Below, one piece after another: positions 36,436-45,793 of a stretch of 64,000 nucleotides of DNA. This DNA is from Pseudomonas sp. TCU-HL1 (GTDB lineage Bacteria; Pseudomonadota; Gammaproteobacteria; Pseudomonadales; Pseudomonadaceae): assembly GCF_001708505.1 (NCBI RefSeq), contig NZ_CP015992.1, positions 4,464,001-4,528,000 on the forward strand. The letters are read 5' to 3'. The notes beneath the pieces are model-generated. The model was not told where the DNA came from, did no database searches, and saw only the letters and a list, made by a program, of their open reading frames with translations. Numbering within the stretch: position 1 is the first letter of the stretch; the number at the start of each line of letters is the position of its first letter. The position numbers and the translations under genes were made by a program.

Positions 36436-38354
36436 AAGATACTCTAGAGATTAAGATCGGAGAACGTTATCGGTACCACGGAAAGTCATACGAAATTGTT
36501 GACACCAGAGACGATCAAGTGCAAATGCGAAGCACGGATCGAGACAAGTCCGTTATATTCCAGAGCAAAATTAAACTCCAAACAAAATACAACAAAGGTG
36601 AGCTGGTTAGAACCCAAGAGGCGCCAATATCCCGAGATAATGCCCAAGTCTTGCTTTCACTACCAGAAAAGCATCAAATAAATCTAAAGAGAAAGCTAAC
36701 CTATGTTGATAGAATCCTCGCAGAATTCTCCGGGCGCCTTCCTTGTCACGCAACCAAAAACCTCATAGCTAGCATCGCGAAAGAGATAGACGACCTTAAA
36801 CCGCCAGCCTATTCCACCATTTATATATGGCTATCCGCATATAAACACTCAGACCGAAATCCCTTCTCATTGCTCGATCCTCTCTGCAGAAAGAAAAATA
36901 GCCGGTTTGATCGCCAGCACCCTGAGATCCGTGAAGCACTTCGTTATTATCTAGATGCACTGTATTTAATTAAGCGTCCATCGACCATTACAGATGTAAT
37001 TGATGCCGTGCAAACAAGCGCGAAAAGCTCAAACCACCAGAGACCGGCTTGGGACCAGATTCGAATTCCATCCATCACCACTCTATACAGGCTAATTAAA
37101 GAACTGGACCCGCTGGCGGTCAGCGTGAAACAGAATGGGTTAACGACGGCAATTCGACGCCACAGTTGGAGCAAACGCTTTAGCGAACCATTAAGGCTCT
37201 TTGACTTGGCCGAATGTGACACACATACCGTTGACATAGTAGCGGTTGACGAACTTGGACGCCCAATTGGAAAGCCCTTCCTAACCATAATAATTCTTAT
37301 TAAACCCCGTTACGTCATTGGATTTGATCTCTCGCTAAACCCGCCTTCTGTGTCGAAGACAGTGCGCGCCATCAAGCATTCTCTCGCTAGCGAGCGGGAA
37401 TACACAGGGCAAGCTGCGCACTACATTATGGATAATGGACCGGATTTTAGATCCGTACACCTTCGTGAAAGGTTGGAGCTGATCGGGGCAAAGCTCACCT
37501 ATTGCGAACCGAGGAATCCCAATCAGAAGCCTCATGTAGAAAGCTGGTTTAAGACGCTAGTCGTTCAATTCACCCATCACTTGCAAGGCACCACATTCTC
37601 CAATCTGGAAGAGCGGGGAGACTATGACTCCGAAAAGGAGGCCGTTTTCACACTAGAAGAACTCCGCCTCAAGTTTGAAGAATGGCTGGAAATCTATCAC
37701 TCGAGCTTTCATCGTACCCTGAACATGTCCCCTAGACGTGCGTGGGAAACCATGCGAGACGATCAATTCCCCGCCAGACGCTACTCACAGGACCAGTTGG
37801 ATGGCCTTTTTCTGAGCCAAACGTCCTCAAAGGTCATAAAAGGACGGGTAAGACACAACAATTTGTTTTGGACTGGCCCAGGCATAGCCCGAATCGGATC
37901 GTTACTGAAAAAGAATGAAGAAGCCATTGTTCTCTACGACGAAAGCGACCTTGGCAAAGCCATTGTCTATCATCCGCGCCTACCGGAAAACCGGTATATC
38001 GCCGATGCAGTTGACCCAACCTACCAGTGCGGACTGACAATGTATGCACATAATTTGGTGCGTGCAAAAATACTAAAGGAGGCCAAAAGATTCTCTTACC
38101 GTGAAGCCAAAGAGGCTCGCTTAAGACTGAACATGGAACTAGCACAGGGTAAATCCAAGTCCACAAGACGAAAGAGGGCCATCCTGGAAGACTTGCAAGG
38201 AATTGTAGATAACTTTCTGGACGACACAAAAGATTCGCCTGACTACTGCGACATCGCTGAAGAGGTCGACGAAAACTCCTTCCTGAACGAAAGCACTACG
38301 CCAACCACATACGCCACCGTAGAGGTGAGCCATGAACGCAGAAATCGAAAGTAG
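36432..38354 (+). CDS. tnsB: TnsB-like DDE transposase
   Basis: 640 residues. The N-terminal DNA-binding helices are followed by an integrase core with Asp263 (ECDTHTVD), Asp334 (IMDNGPDF) and Glu370 (KPHVESWF); the D-35-E spacing is right. A Mu-type C-terminal beta-barrel (KGRVRHNNLFWTG) and a basic tail that would bind TnsC follow. It recognises the element ends and joins 3' ends to target. Its stop overlaps the tnsC start (38332) by 23 bases, so the two are translationally coupled. Confidence 0.92.
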   Translation: MKDTLEIKIGERYRYHGKSYEIVDTRDDQVQMRSTDRDKSVIFQSKIKLQTKYNKGELVRTQEAPISRDNAQVLLSLPEKHQINLKRKLTYVDRILAEFSGRLPCHATKNLIASIAKEIDDLKPPAYSTIYIWLSAYKHSDRNPFSLLDPLCRKKNSRFDRQHPEIREALRYYLDALYLIKRPSTITDVIDAVQTSAKSSNHQRPAWDQIRIPSITTLYRLIKELDPLAVSVKQNGLTTAIRRHSWSKRFSEPLRLFDLAECDTHTVDIVAVDELGRPIGKPFLTIIILIKPRYVIGFDLSLNPPSVSKTVRAIKHSLASEREYTGQAAHYIMDNGPDFRSVHLRERLELIGAKLTYCEPRNPNQKPHVESWFKTLVVQFTHHLQGTTFSNLEERGDYDSEKEAVFTLEELRLKFEEWLEIYHSSFHRTLNMSPRRAWETMRDDQFPARRYSQDQLDGLFLSQTSSKVIKGRVRHNNLFWTGPGIARIGSLLKKNEEAIVLYDESDLGKAIVYHPRLPENRYIADAVDPTYQCGLTMYAHNLVRAKILKEAKRFSYREAKEARLRLNMELAQGKSKSTRRKRAILEDLQGIVDNFLDDTKDSPDYCDIAEEVDENSFLNESTTPTTYATVEVSHERRNRK

Positions 38355-39306
38355 AGTAGATGAGTTTGAGAGGCAGATCGTGTTCTTTCCTCCTTATCGA
38401 AGGGCCTTCGAGTTATTGAACCTGGCGATAGAGAGCACAAAACTCAGAGGAATACCAACCTCAACGGTAATCTCCGCGCCTTCTGGTGCAGGCAAAACTA
38501 CCTTGCTCAATTACTTCCATGACCAATTCGAGGCTGAAAGCGAAGAGTTGACTGCGGAAGGTGTCCGCCGAATCATACCGGTCATTTATCTTTCAGTCCC
38601 CCCCAAAGTCACGATCAAAGACCTTGCAAAGGCCATACTTGAAAAACTTCACGTGTTCGGCGTGAAAGGTGACACGGTAGACTTGACGAGGATGGTGATT
38701 AAAAACCTGAAAACTTGTCAGACGCGCGCCATCCTTCTCGACGAAATTCAACTATTTGCCAAACACAATCCCGCCAAGAGTGTCGAGGACGCAGCCGACT
38801 GGCTACGCAATCTTCTCGACCAAATCAATATAGCAGTGATTGTTGCCGGCACTCCGGAATGCAAGGAATTTATTTATGGAAGCAGCCTCCTTGCGCGACG
38901 GTATCCATACCTGGCGACCCTGGGCTATTTCAATTTCGACGACTCACCGGAATGCGACTACACCATTACTTTAAAAGAGCTAGACAAAAAAATGTATTCG
39001 ATTGGGAATCTGCATAAGGGCGCTCACCTTACCGATTCCGGAATACGCATTCCTCTCTATGTCGCAACAAGCGGAAACCTTGAATACATTCGCCAGATCC
39101 TTCACTTAGTATTCTTGCACTGCCTACGGAATGAGGCATCTGGTCCTTGCATAAACGACTTCGCCATGAGCTGCTCTCTACTTGAGCTAAAACTAAATCT
39201 GGCCAAAACCAGAAATCCGTTCGAGATGAATCTCGCAGATAATCTTAATCTAATTGAGAGACATCAAAATGAAAGCCCTAAACTTCGTCGCCACCTCGCT
39301 GCCTAA
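38332..39306 (+). CDS. tnsC: TnsC-like AAA+ regulator
   Basis: 324 residues. Walker A SAPSGAGKTTLLN (about residues 48-60), Walker B RAILLDEIQLFAKH, sensor region IAVIVAGTPE and an arginine-finger-type LARRYPY. In Tn7 systems TnsC polymerises on DNA, links the target selector to TnsAB and gives target immunity. Its size is nearer to the TniB/short TnsC class than to the 555-residue Tn7 protein. It overlaps tniQ by about 38 bases. Confidence 0.92.
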   Translation: MNAEIESRVDEFERQIVFFPPYRRAFELLNLAIESTKLRGIPTSTVISAPSGAGKTTLLNYFHDQFEAESEELTAEGVRRIIPVIYLSVPPKVTIKDLAKAILEKLHVFGVKGDTVDLTRMVIKNLKTCQTRAILLDEIQLFAKHNPAKSVEDAADWLRNLLDQINIAVIVAGTPECKEFIYGSSLLARRYPYLATLGYFNFDDSPECDYTITLKELDKKMYSIGNLHKGAHLTDSGIRIPLYVATSGNLEYIRQILHLVFLHCLRNEASGPCINDFAMSCSLLELKLNLAKTRNPFEMNLADNLNLIERHQNESPKLRRHLAA

Positions 39307-41668
39307 TGAGAGCCCAACCAGCCTATTAAATAGAACCGCTTACGCGAATGGCCATAAAAACTTTCGCAGGTTCAGGACCCATTACCTGGGCTACAGCGCC
39401 TTGGTCAGAGAATGCTTTATTCCGGATTTTCAAACAGTCAACTTCCTCAAAGAGGAAAGTGCCTCATACGCTGACAAAACCGTGGTAGCATTTTACCCAA
39501 GAACTTACGAGGCCACAAAGCACGCGCCCTTGATCGTCCATGGAATAAGAGTGCCACAAAAACTCCTGCGACTTGAGTACGCAGCGATTTGCCCGATATG
39601 CCTTCAGGAGGGTTGGGAGCGATACATCAAGGACATTCGCCTTGCTGATTACTGCCCTTATCATTGGGTCGAGTATATGACCGCCTGCCCAAACTGCCGA
39701 AAGCCTTTTGTCTGGTACAGACAAGAGGAATCAAAATGCGCGTGCGGCTTCGACATGCGCAGACTTCAACCAACGCCACTAAATCAGCCTCCTCTGGAGA
39801 CCCAACTCTTAGACATATTCAAAGCTGGCGACCAACAAAGATTCAACAGACTTCTAGAGTCACTAATTGCCGTGGGCCATGATCGCACCAAAGGGCAGTT
39901 ACCACACAACCGGAAGTTATTGGAAGCCGGCTTCGCCATATTGAATGGCAACGTCGAGGGGATCGTAAGCTATCTAAACTACTTATCGAGACGGCATCCT
40001 CAGATCAACCCGCACTTGATTGCCGCCAGCCTCCCCATCCAGGAGCAGGAGGGACTCACAAAAGCTGTCTCAATTTTCCTAAATGCGCCCCCATCATGTG
40101 CCGAATGCACGATTAATGAAGACTTTACACTTCTTACCAATCAGGTTAAAAAATACCTTGGAATAAGCACTCGGCAATGGCTAAGAATAGTCCACCACCT
40201 CCCTATCAATCGCCACCAAACCACCAACAATCGTTACAACTTATCAGAAATCGATTGTATAGCGTCATTCTTGCAGCAGACAACAACTTGCTCGTTGAAC
40301 TATACACCAGCCAGTTACACCACCCTGAAAAAAGCGGCCATAAGACTTGGCGCTCACTATGAGGCCTGCCGACGCACCGTGAGAGCGGGACTCCTAGAAG
40401 GCAAGAAAACAAGAGCGGGGATTCTTATCCCATTATCAAGCATCGAAGCCTTCGAGAGAAAATATATATTCTCTACAAAGATTTATAAGATACTCAATAA
40501 ATCAGCCCAACCGGTATTAAAAAAGATCAGGGAAAGCCTTATTGCCCCAGTTTCCAGCGCTGAAATTGACGGTAACTTTATACCAATTTTTCCACTCGCC
40601 GAAATACAAGAACTAATTAGCACCCCAGGCTTCCTGGAATCACTAAACCCGTCTAGAAAGCCAACCAAAAAAACGTTTGTCTCGCATTTACCTCGCGCCA
40701 GAAAAATATCAACAACCAACTATAGCAACACCAAGGAAACAAGTAATCTTCTCCACATCCACCCAGACCTAGCCCGTCAACTAATTCGGACAGGCCTTTT
40801 AGGACAAGCATTTGGCGGCCGGGGCAATAGTGTTCTTGTAGAGAACAAAAAGATTGAATCGTTCCACCGCGACTATGTTTTCACAGAAGAGCTCTCTAAG
40901 GAGCTCCATTATCCGCGCCGCTACCTAGGCCCAGCATTGCAAGCGCTTGGAATATCGGCCGCATCAGGCCCACTTGTGGATGGAGAACATGTTGTTATTT
41001 ACCGGCGATCAGACCTTCCCTCTGACCTTGACACACGCTTGGAGAATCAGCCTTACAGGTTTTATCGTTACCCCACCCGATCAAGGCCTACGCATCTAAC
41101 AATTAAGCAAGTCACACAAAGACTAGGATTATCAAGACGCGAGGTATCCAGATTAACGCTCAACAAGACCCTGACGCTGGCGAAGTCCGCTCCCGGACTT
41201 CGTCCACCGCAACCTGGAATCTCTATTGTCTCCGTAGAGAGATTTGAAAGGCTGGTGAAAACCCTTGTTCCACTGAATGACGCCATTCAATCACTCCAAA
41301 TAAGCGCACATCATTTTGCCAGACGCTTTGTGGCAAGTAAATTTCTCGAGATCATCACCTATAAACACGCCAAGTACATTTCACAGCACGACCTAAACCG
41401 AGCAATTGAACATATGCACAATTTTTGCAACTATGGCGACTCAGATCGGCTTGTTGGCGCAGCGAAAGGCTTTACTCGTTACTGTGTAATTTCTGGCAAA
41501 CTGAGAAACCCACCAGCAGAAAGAGCCAACGGGGTCAAGACAGTTAAACTTATAGCCAAAATGGACATTCTTGCTCTCCGACCGACGTTACCCTGGCTGG
41601 TTAACGATAAGAAGAGCGAGAACGGCTCGGAAGTTAACTCGATCAAGACGAGCATCAAAGCTGTCTAA
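39269..41668 (+). CDS. tniQ: Very long TniQ/TnsD-family target selector
   Basis: 799 residues from ATG 39269 (MKALNFVATSLPNESPTSLLNR); an ATG at 39254 adds five. The N-terminal ~160 residues are a TniQ domain with a zinc-binding set (C108, C111, C129/H132, C140, C143, C157/C159). Tn7 TnsD has 508 residues and TniQ of Tn5053 about 400, so about 300-400 extra residues follow. These contain several helix-turn-helix-like stretches (TTLKKAAIRLGAHYEACRR; LTIKQVTQRLGLSRREVSRL; AHYISQ-type repeats), probably reading a specific attachment site. No TnsE and no CRISPR-Cas genes accompany it. Confidence 0.88.
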   Translation: MKALNFVATSLPNESPTSLLNRTAYANGHKNFRRFRTHYLGYSALVRECFIPDFQTVNFLKEESASYADKTVVAFYPRTYEATKHAPLIVHGIRVPQKLLRLEYAAICPICLQEGWERYIKDIRLADYCPYHWVEYMTACPNCRKPFVWYRQEESKCACGFDMRRLQPTPLNQPPLETQLLDIFKAGDQQRFNRLLESLIAVGHDRTKGQLPHNRKLLEAGFAILNGNVEGIVSYLNYLSRRHPQINPHLIAASLPIQEQEGLTKAVSIFLNAPPSCAECTINEDFTLLTNQVKKYLGISTRQWLRIVHHLPINRHQTTNNRYNLSEIDCIASFLQQTTTCSLNYTPASYTTLKKAAIRLGAHYEACRRTVRAGLLEGKKTRAGILIPLSSIEAFERKYIFSTKIYKILNKSAQPVLKKIRESLIAPVSSAEIDGNFIPIFPLAEIQELISTPGFLESLNPSRKPTKKTFVSHLPRARKISTTNYSNTKETSNLLHIHPDLARQLIRTGLLGQAFGGRGNSVLVENKKIESFHRDYVFTEELSKELHYPRRYLGPALQALGISAASGPLVDGEHVVIYRRSDLPSDLDTRLENQPYRFYRYPTRSRPTHLTIKQVTQRLGLSRREVSRLTLNKTLTLAKSAPGLRPPQPGISIVSVERFERLVKTLVPLNDAIQSLQISAHHFARRFVASKFLEIITYKHAKYISQHDLNRAIEHMHNFCNYGDSDRLVGAAKGFTRYCVISGKLRNPPAERANGVKTVKLIAKMDILALRPTLPWLVNDKKSENGSEVNSIKTSIKAV

Positions 41669-41979
41669 CCAGTTTTGTTTTAATGCTCGTCACTGGTTGC
41701 GGAGTCCGCCGTACCCGGAACGCATCAAATACGGGCTCAGCACCTGGCATCAGATAGCGTCTCGGGCGACTGGCACGTTATCGCGTTGGCCGCCAGATCG
41801 ACCCAAGCAAAACCACCAACGAAAACTTATGCCCGGGTATTCAGTCTTGCATAATGGCCTTGAGACACCGTACCCCATGCGGTAAGAGCCGAGCGTCGAA
41901 CCGACCGACCGAACAATAGGAATTTCTTTTGAGGCTAATGCTGGAATTTCCGGCACTGCCCAAGTAAGGAAGAAGAACC
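41669..41979. other. Gap after tniQ, no gene seen
   Basis: About 310 bp before the HNH-like gene's terminator. No supported frame. It could contain TnsB-binding repeats, but I find no convincing repeated 20-mer here and in 35553-35754. Confidence 0.4.
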
Positions 41980-41996
41980 CCCGGATATGTGCCGGG
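41980..41996 (-). terminator. Terminator of the HNH-like gene
   Basis: CCCGG-ATATGTG-CCGGG, read on the minus strand as a GC stem then GGTTCTTCTTCC, just beyond the stop at 42008. Confidence 0.55.
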
Positions 41997-42007
41997 CTTC
42001 CGTTCGC

Positions 42008-42805
42008 TCAGTAAGGGTATTGCTTCAAGTTCATGTATGGCTGGGTGTGGACACCAGATTCATTATGCATAAGGACCATCCCACTATCTAGCGGAGCTTC
42101 AGGCCATAGTTGATGCACAAGCGGAACAGTCATCAGTCTAAGAGAGACTATGTCGTCAGGCATTTCAAAGCAATTTGAAATCTCCAAGACGGACTTAAAG
42201 GGGAAGGTATAAGTTGGATTGTCGAAAACAAATGCAATCGCCAGCGGATAAGTTTTGTATGCACTGATGGTTATAGGGGTTACACCTTTCAGTATGCTTG
42301 CAATTCCAACGCTGTTAAGGAGGACTTGATCTTTGTATGGAAACAACCAAATCCCGATCCGCAGACGGGGAGATCGCTTTCCTTTAAACACAAGTCTACG
42401 AAGGTCTCGCGCAATTGGAGCTTTGTAGTGGGCTTGCTTGGAGTATGCAAGAAGGTGAGCGGAAGCTGCCCTTATTGCCTTCTTTAGATCAACGTCTCTA
42501 ACAATGATTGATCCGCCGCCTAGAAATTTTAGATAGCCAAGCTCTCTGTCCACGTCCTTGTACAGTTTAGTTAAATGGGGATCTAGATAGGTGCCAAGTA
42601 GTGAATTGTTGCAGTGCTCACATATATTTGACTCTGTGTATCCGTTTTGCGCGATTTTTGTGGGCTTTGACGTTAAAGCGGCTCCGAGTCTTCTTCCTAT
42701 GTCACTTACTCGACGCTGTACCTTTTTCGTAATTGATCTGGGAAAAATATGGTCCCTGCTCATCTTCGATCGGCGCAAACAGATATTGCATCGTCTCATA
42801 CTCAT
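42008..42805 (-). CDS. HNH-like putative endonuclease
   Basis: 265 residues (MSMRRCNICLRRSKMSRDHIFPRSI). Cys6 and Cys9, the DHIFPRS segment and a second pair CEHCNNSLLG look like the zinc-supported HNH fold: the His of DH would be the general base and the CNN the second metal element. The remaining ~190 residues (YLDPHLTKLYKDVDRE and onward) are not recognised. Stand-alone HNH proteins of this size occur as defence or homing nucleases. Its place next to the Tn7-like operon suggests cargo. Confidence 0.7.
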   Translation of the reverse strand: MSMRRCNICLRRSKMSRDHIFPRSITKKVQRRVSDIGRRLGAALTSKPTKIAQNGYTESNICEHCNNSLLGTYLDPHLTKLYKDVDRELGYLKFLGGGSIIVRDVDLKKAIRAASAHLLAYSKQAHYKAPIARDLRRLVFKGKRSPRLRIGIWLFPYKDQVLLNSVGIASILKGVTPITISAYKTYPLAIAFVFDNPTYTFPFKSVLEISNCFEMPDDIVSLRLMTVPLVHQLWPEAPLDSGMVLMHNESGVHTQPYMNLKQYPY

Positions 42806-42966
42806 GTAACGCTCCGTTCCGTAAGCTTGTGGATATCGCCCGCTTGAGCAGGTGGGCGTAATAGTGATTTCCAGTCAAGGTATGGTGGTTTGTAATGGCT
42901 ACAGGGAAATTTTTGTGATAGGACGCCGGCGTACAGTCGGCGAAATTATGGCGAAAGGAGAAAGGA

Positions 42967-42987
42967 GCCCCGGTAAGGTGCCGGGGC
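42967..42987 (-). terminator. Terminator of the 122-residue gene
   Basis: GCCCCGG-TAAGGTG-CCGGGGC is a perfect 7-bp stem with a 7-base loop. On the minus strand it is followed by a T-rich run, just after the stop at 42995. Confidence 0.65.
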
Positions 42988-42994
42988 GTCTTTG

Positions 42995-43363
42995 TCACCC
43001 CTTGGCGGGGACTCGCTTCACTGATGGTGTTCCCACTTTATAAAGAGCCGCTGCATCGCCGGTTTCATTCCAGACAGTTGCTTTCAGATTCCAGTAAAAA
43101 CGGTGGACTACTTGTCCATTGTCTTTGGTGTACTTCCGCGGAGTGCCGCTGCCCGTTCGGAGGGCCACAAACTCCCCTTTTTTGACAATGCGGGAGGGAA
43201 ACCAGAAGGTATGACGGTGCTTATCGCTTAGGTTTCCCTTGGCGTCATATGTGTGATCGGCCACCAAGTAATCACTTAATTCCAGTTCTTCTGTGGCCTT
43301 AAAGAACACATGCTCTTTTTCCAGGACTCCTGCCTCATAGACACCTTGAATAACCAGGTTCAC
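42995..43363 (-). CDS. Small protein of unknown function
   Basis: 122 residues, no cysteine and no signal peptide (MNLVIQGVYEAGVLEKEHVFFKATEELELSDYLV). The C-terminal half (FVALRTGSGTPRKYT, VHRFYWNLKATVWNETGDAAALY) has the look of a lamin-tail-like beta-sandwich that closes with a strand naming a price-like WNETGD motif. I would call it only a possible LTD-type fold. It has AAAGGAG in front and its own terminator, so it is probably a real monocistronic cargo gene. Confidence 0.65.
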   Translation of the reverse strand: MNLVIQGVYEAGVLEKEHVFFKATEELELSDYLVADHTYDAKGNLSDKHRHTFWFPSRIVKKGEFVALRTGSGTPRKYTKDNGQVVHRFYWNLKATVWNETGDAAALYKVGTPSVKRVPAKG

Positions 43364-43644
43364 GCGATCGACTCCTTTCTTTGGAAGAAGCGTAACGGTA
43401 GCGAAAGGCCACCCAAGCGTCCATAGCTAGGCATAGGCGCTGCGGAGACGCCCCCCTCTCTCAAACTGCACGCTCGGCGGACTACTTGGTGGTGTAGAGG
43501 TGCGTCAGGCGCCGTGGCCGGGCCTGGTCGCCCGCGGTGACCTTTTTTCTGCCCAGTCTTCTCGTCGCGGTACCAAGCGACTATACCGGTCTAGCCCCAT
43601 AGCAACTCAAGGTAGAGTGCGGCGCAGGTTCACTCCTTCTCCAC
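43364..43644. other. Non-coding, nothing recognised
   Basis: About 280 bp without a supported frame, between the small protein gene and the long hairpin. Confidence 0.4.
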
Positions 43645-43695
43645 GTGGATTCGCCAGACCGCTGCCGCTGGCGGGCAGCGGTCTGGCGAATCCAC
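43645..43695. repeat. Perfect 22-bp inverted repeat with 7-bp spacer
   Basis: Arms 43645-43666 and 43674-43695 are exact complements; the spacer is GCTGGCG. Such length is uncommon for a terminator, and no gene ends close by. The 7-bp spacer equals that of the TnpS crossover core, so a recombination or replication site is possible. Confidence 0.75.
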
Positions 43696-44130
43696 GATCA
43701 ATGCCGATTCAGCTGCAGGTGAACTGCTAAGTCGCGGCACTACTTTCCATGAAAAATAAATCCAAGGCTTGATGAAAAGCTACTCCCTAAGCCATTGTTT
43801 TACTTGATCTTCCCCTTTGATGCCTATTGAAAAGCAACGGCTGGGATTGATTCCGGACCGCGTAACTTTTCAACAAACACTGAAACTTTTTCACAGAACT
43901 TTGCAACGATGCACCGATACGGTGCAGGGAGGCAGCGGCGCTGGCCATCGAAAGGTGGCCTGAGTAGTAAGGTCGAGAGCATCGCCCCCGAGGAATGGGG
44001 GTGAACGGAGAAGGGGCTGGACAATCGCTCAGGGTCGAGTGCAGGCCTGGACTAGCGACCAGGAGATGCCATTCAAGAAATGGTAGCTTTCGACCCCATA
44101 GCTGCCGGCGGGAGCCGGCAGAAACCGGCC
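43696..44130. other. Gap with half of the dispersed palindrome
   Basis: No gene is supported. At 44101-44130 the arm CCGGCAGAAACCGGCC of the dispersed palindromic element ends at the GGCC target of the IS1182-family insertion. Confidence 0.5.
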
Positions 44131-45793
44131 CAGGCTGTGTGAAAAGAGCAAAACTCGGGGTTCTGCATCGCTCCTGGTCCATGGCAAGGGCTGAGATGGG
44201 ATTTGGGCCGACATAGCGTTCTGCTTGCGGTAGTAGGTCTCTGAGGTCTCCGATGGCATCGGGAGACGGCAAGGAACGTGGAAAAAGTCCTCCTCAGGAC
44301 TGCAAGGCCGCCACCGCTTCGCGGATGCCCAAGATGCTCATCAACCGCTTGAGGTTGTAAGCGAGCACATGCAGGCTCATCTCCGTGCTCACTCGGGGTA
44401 ACGTTTTGGTCAGGAAGTGCGTCGAGCCCATCCAGTGCTTGAGCGTGCCAAACGGGTGCTCGACGGTCTGGCGGCGGATGCCCATCATCTCTGGCTGATG
44501 ATCGAGGCGACGCTGCATGGCATCGATGACGTCCTCGTGCTCCCAGCGTCGAACTCTCCTGAATGGCTCACTGGTGCATTGCGATCGGATTGCACATTGC
44601 TTGCAGTTCGAGCTCCAGTACGCATGTGTCGTCAGGCCGGCCTCGAGATTCGTGTAGCGATAGATCAGGCTCTGCCCCGCGGGACAGCGGTACTCATTCT
44701 TCTCCGGCACATACACAAAATCCTGCTTGCCGAAGCGCCCATCCGCCTTGCTATTGGATGTCAGCGGCTTAGGGACATAGGCGGTGATGCCCGATTGGTC
44801 GCAGGCAAGTATTTCTTCGCCCTTGAAGTAACCACGGTCGGCGACGACGGTCAGGCCCTCAACCCCGGTGGCGCTACGCGCCTGCTCGGCCATTGTCGCC
44901 AGTGCGGCGCGATCATGGCCGACATTGGTGACCTCATGGGCGACGATGAGGTGATGCTGGGTATCGACGGCCGTCTGCACGTTGTAGCCGACCACGCCGG
45001 TTCCTTTGCCGCTGGTGGCCATGGAGCGGGCATCAGGATCGGTGAGAGAGACCTGTCCATCCGGCGCTTCTCGTAGCTGCTGCTCCATCTCCTTGAGCGC
45101 CTGCATCTGCTGCTGGAGCTTCTCGATTTTGTCCTGGAGGCGGCTGGCCTTGGCCTCGGCAACATCGGATTGAGTCCGATCGGCGGTGTCCATGGCCGCC
45201 AGATAACGGTCGATGCTTTTCTCGATCTGTTCCATGCGGGCACGGAGCTTGCCCTGGGTGAAGTTGCGATCACGATTGTTGACGGCTTTGAACTTGCTGC
45301 CGTCGATGGCCACCAGAGACTGCGAGAACAGATCGAGCTGGCGGCAGAGCACGACGAACTGCCGGCAGGCATTGCGGATGGCCTTGCCGTTGTCACGACG
45401 GAAATCGGCGATGGTTTTGAAGTCCGGTGCCAGTCGTCCGGTCAGCCACATCAGCTCGAGATTGCGCTGACATTCACGCTCCAGACGCCGACTGGACTGG
45501 ATGCGATTAAGGTAACCGTAGAGGTAGATCTTCAGCAGCACGGCGGGGTGATAGGACGGTCGTCCGGTTGCAGCGGGGGCCACCCCGTCAAACCCCAGGG
45601 TCGCCAGGTCGAGTTGCTCGACGAAGGCTTCGACCACGCGGATCGGATTGTCTTCAGCGACGAAGTCTTCCAAGCATTCGGGAAGCAAGCTGACCTGAGT
45701 CCGGCTCACCTCTTCGATGAATCGCTTCATACGCCGCCCCCGCTGACGTTGCTTCAGCAACTCTAGGCGAGGCCGACGTTTTCACACAGCCTG
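44131..45793 (-). mobile_element. IS1182-family insertion sequence, complete
   Basis: 1663 bp bounded by perfect 15-bp inverted repeats CAGGCTGTGTGAAAA and complement, flanked by GGCC at 44127-44130 and 45794-45797. Comparing with the uninterrupted junction at 31321-31330 (AATGGCCGG) shows that it entered GGCC in the palindromic element beside OLD copy 2 and duplicated those 4 bp. Confidence 0.92.
44294..45730 (-). CDS. IS1182-family DDE transposase
   Basis: 478 residues from ATG 45730 (MKRFIEEVSRTQVSLLPE); an ATG at 45760 adds ten. DDE core: AIDGSKFKAVN (Asp), VVADRGYFKG (Asp), TVEHPFGTLKHWMG (Glu). It carries a zinc-like Cys cluster (SSNCKQCAIRSQC) typical of the family. The frame is intact, so it is probably functional. 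Confidence 0.93.
   Translation of the reverse strand: MKRFIEEVSRTQVSLLPECLEDFVAEDNPIRVVEAFVEQLDLATLGFDGVAPAATGRPSYHPAVLLKIYLYGYLNRIQSSRRLERECQRNLELMWLTGRLAPDFKTIADFRRDNGKAIRNACRQFVVLCRQLDLFSQSLVAIDGSKFKAVNNRDRNFTQGKLRARMEQIEKSIDRYLAAMDTADRTQSDVAEAKASRLQDKIEKLQQQMQALKEMEQQLREAPDGQVSLTDPDARSMATSGKGTGVVGYNVQTAVDTQHHLIVAHEVTNVGHDRAALATMAEQARSATGVEGLTVVADRGYFKGEEILACDQSGITAYVPKPLTSNSKADGRFGKQDFVYVPEKNEYRCPAGQSLIYRYTNLEAGLTTHAYWSSNCKQCAIRSQCTSEPFRRVRRWEHEDVIDAMQRRLDHQPEMMGIRRQTVEHPFGTLKHWMGSTHFLTKTLPRVSTEMSLHVLAYNLKRLMSILGIREAVAALQS

Noticed and set aside
35755..43363. CRISPR-associated Tn7-like transposon
   Set aside because: No Cas genes and no repeat-spacer array are seen within or around the element.
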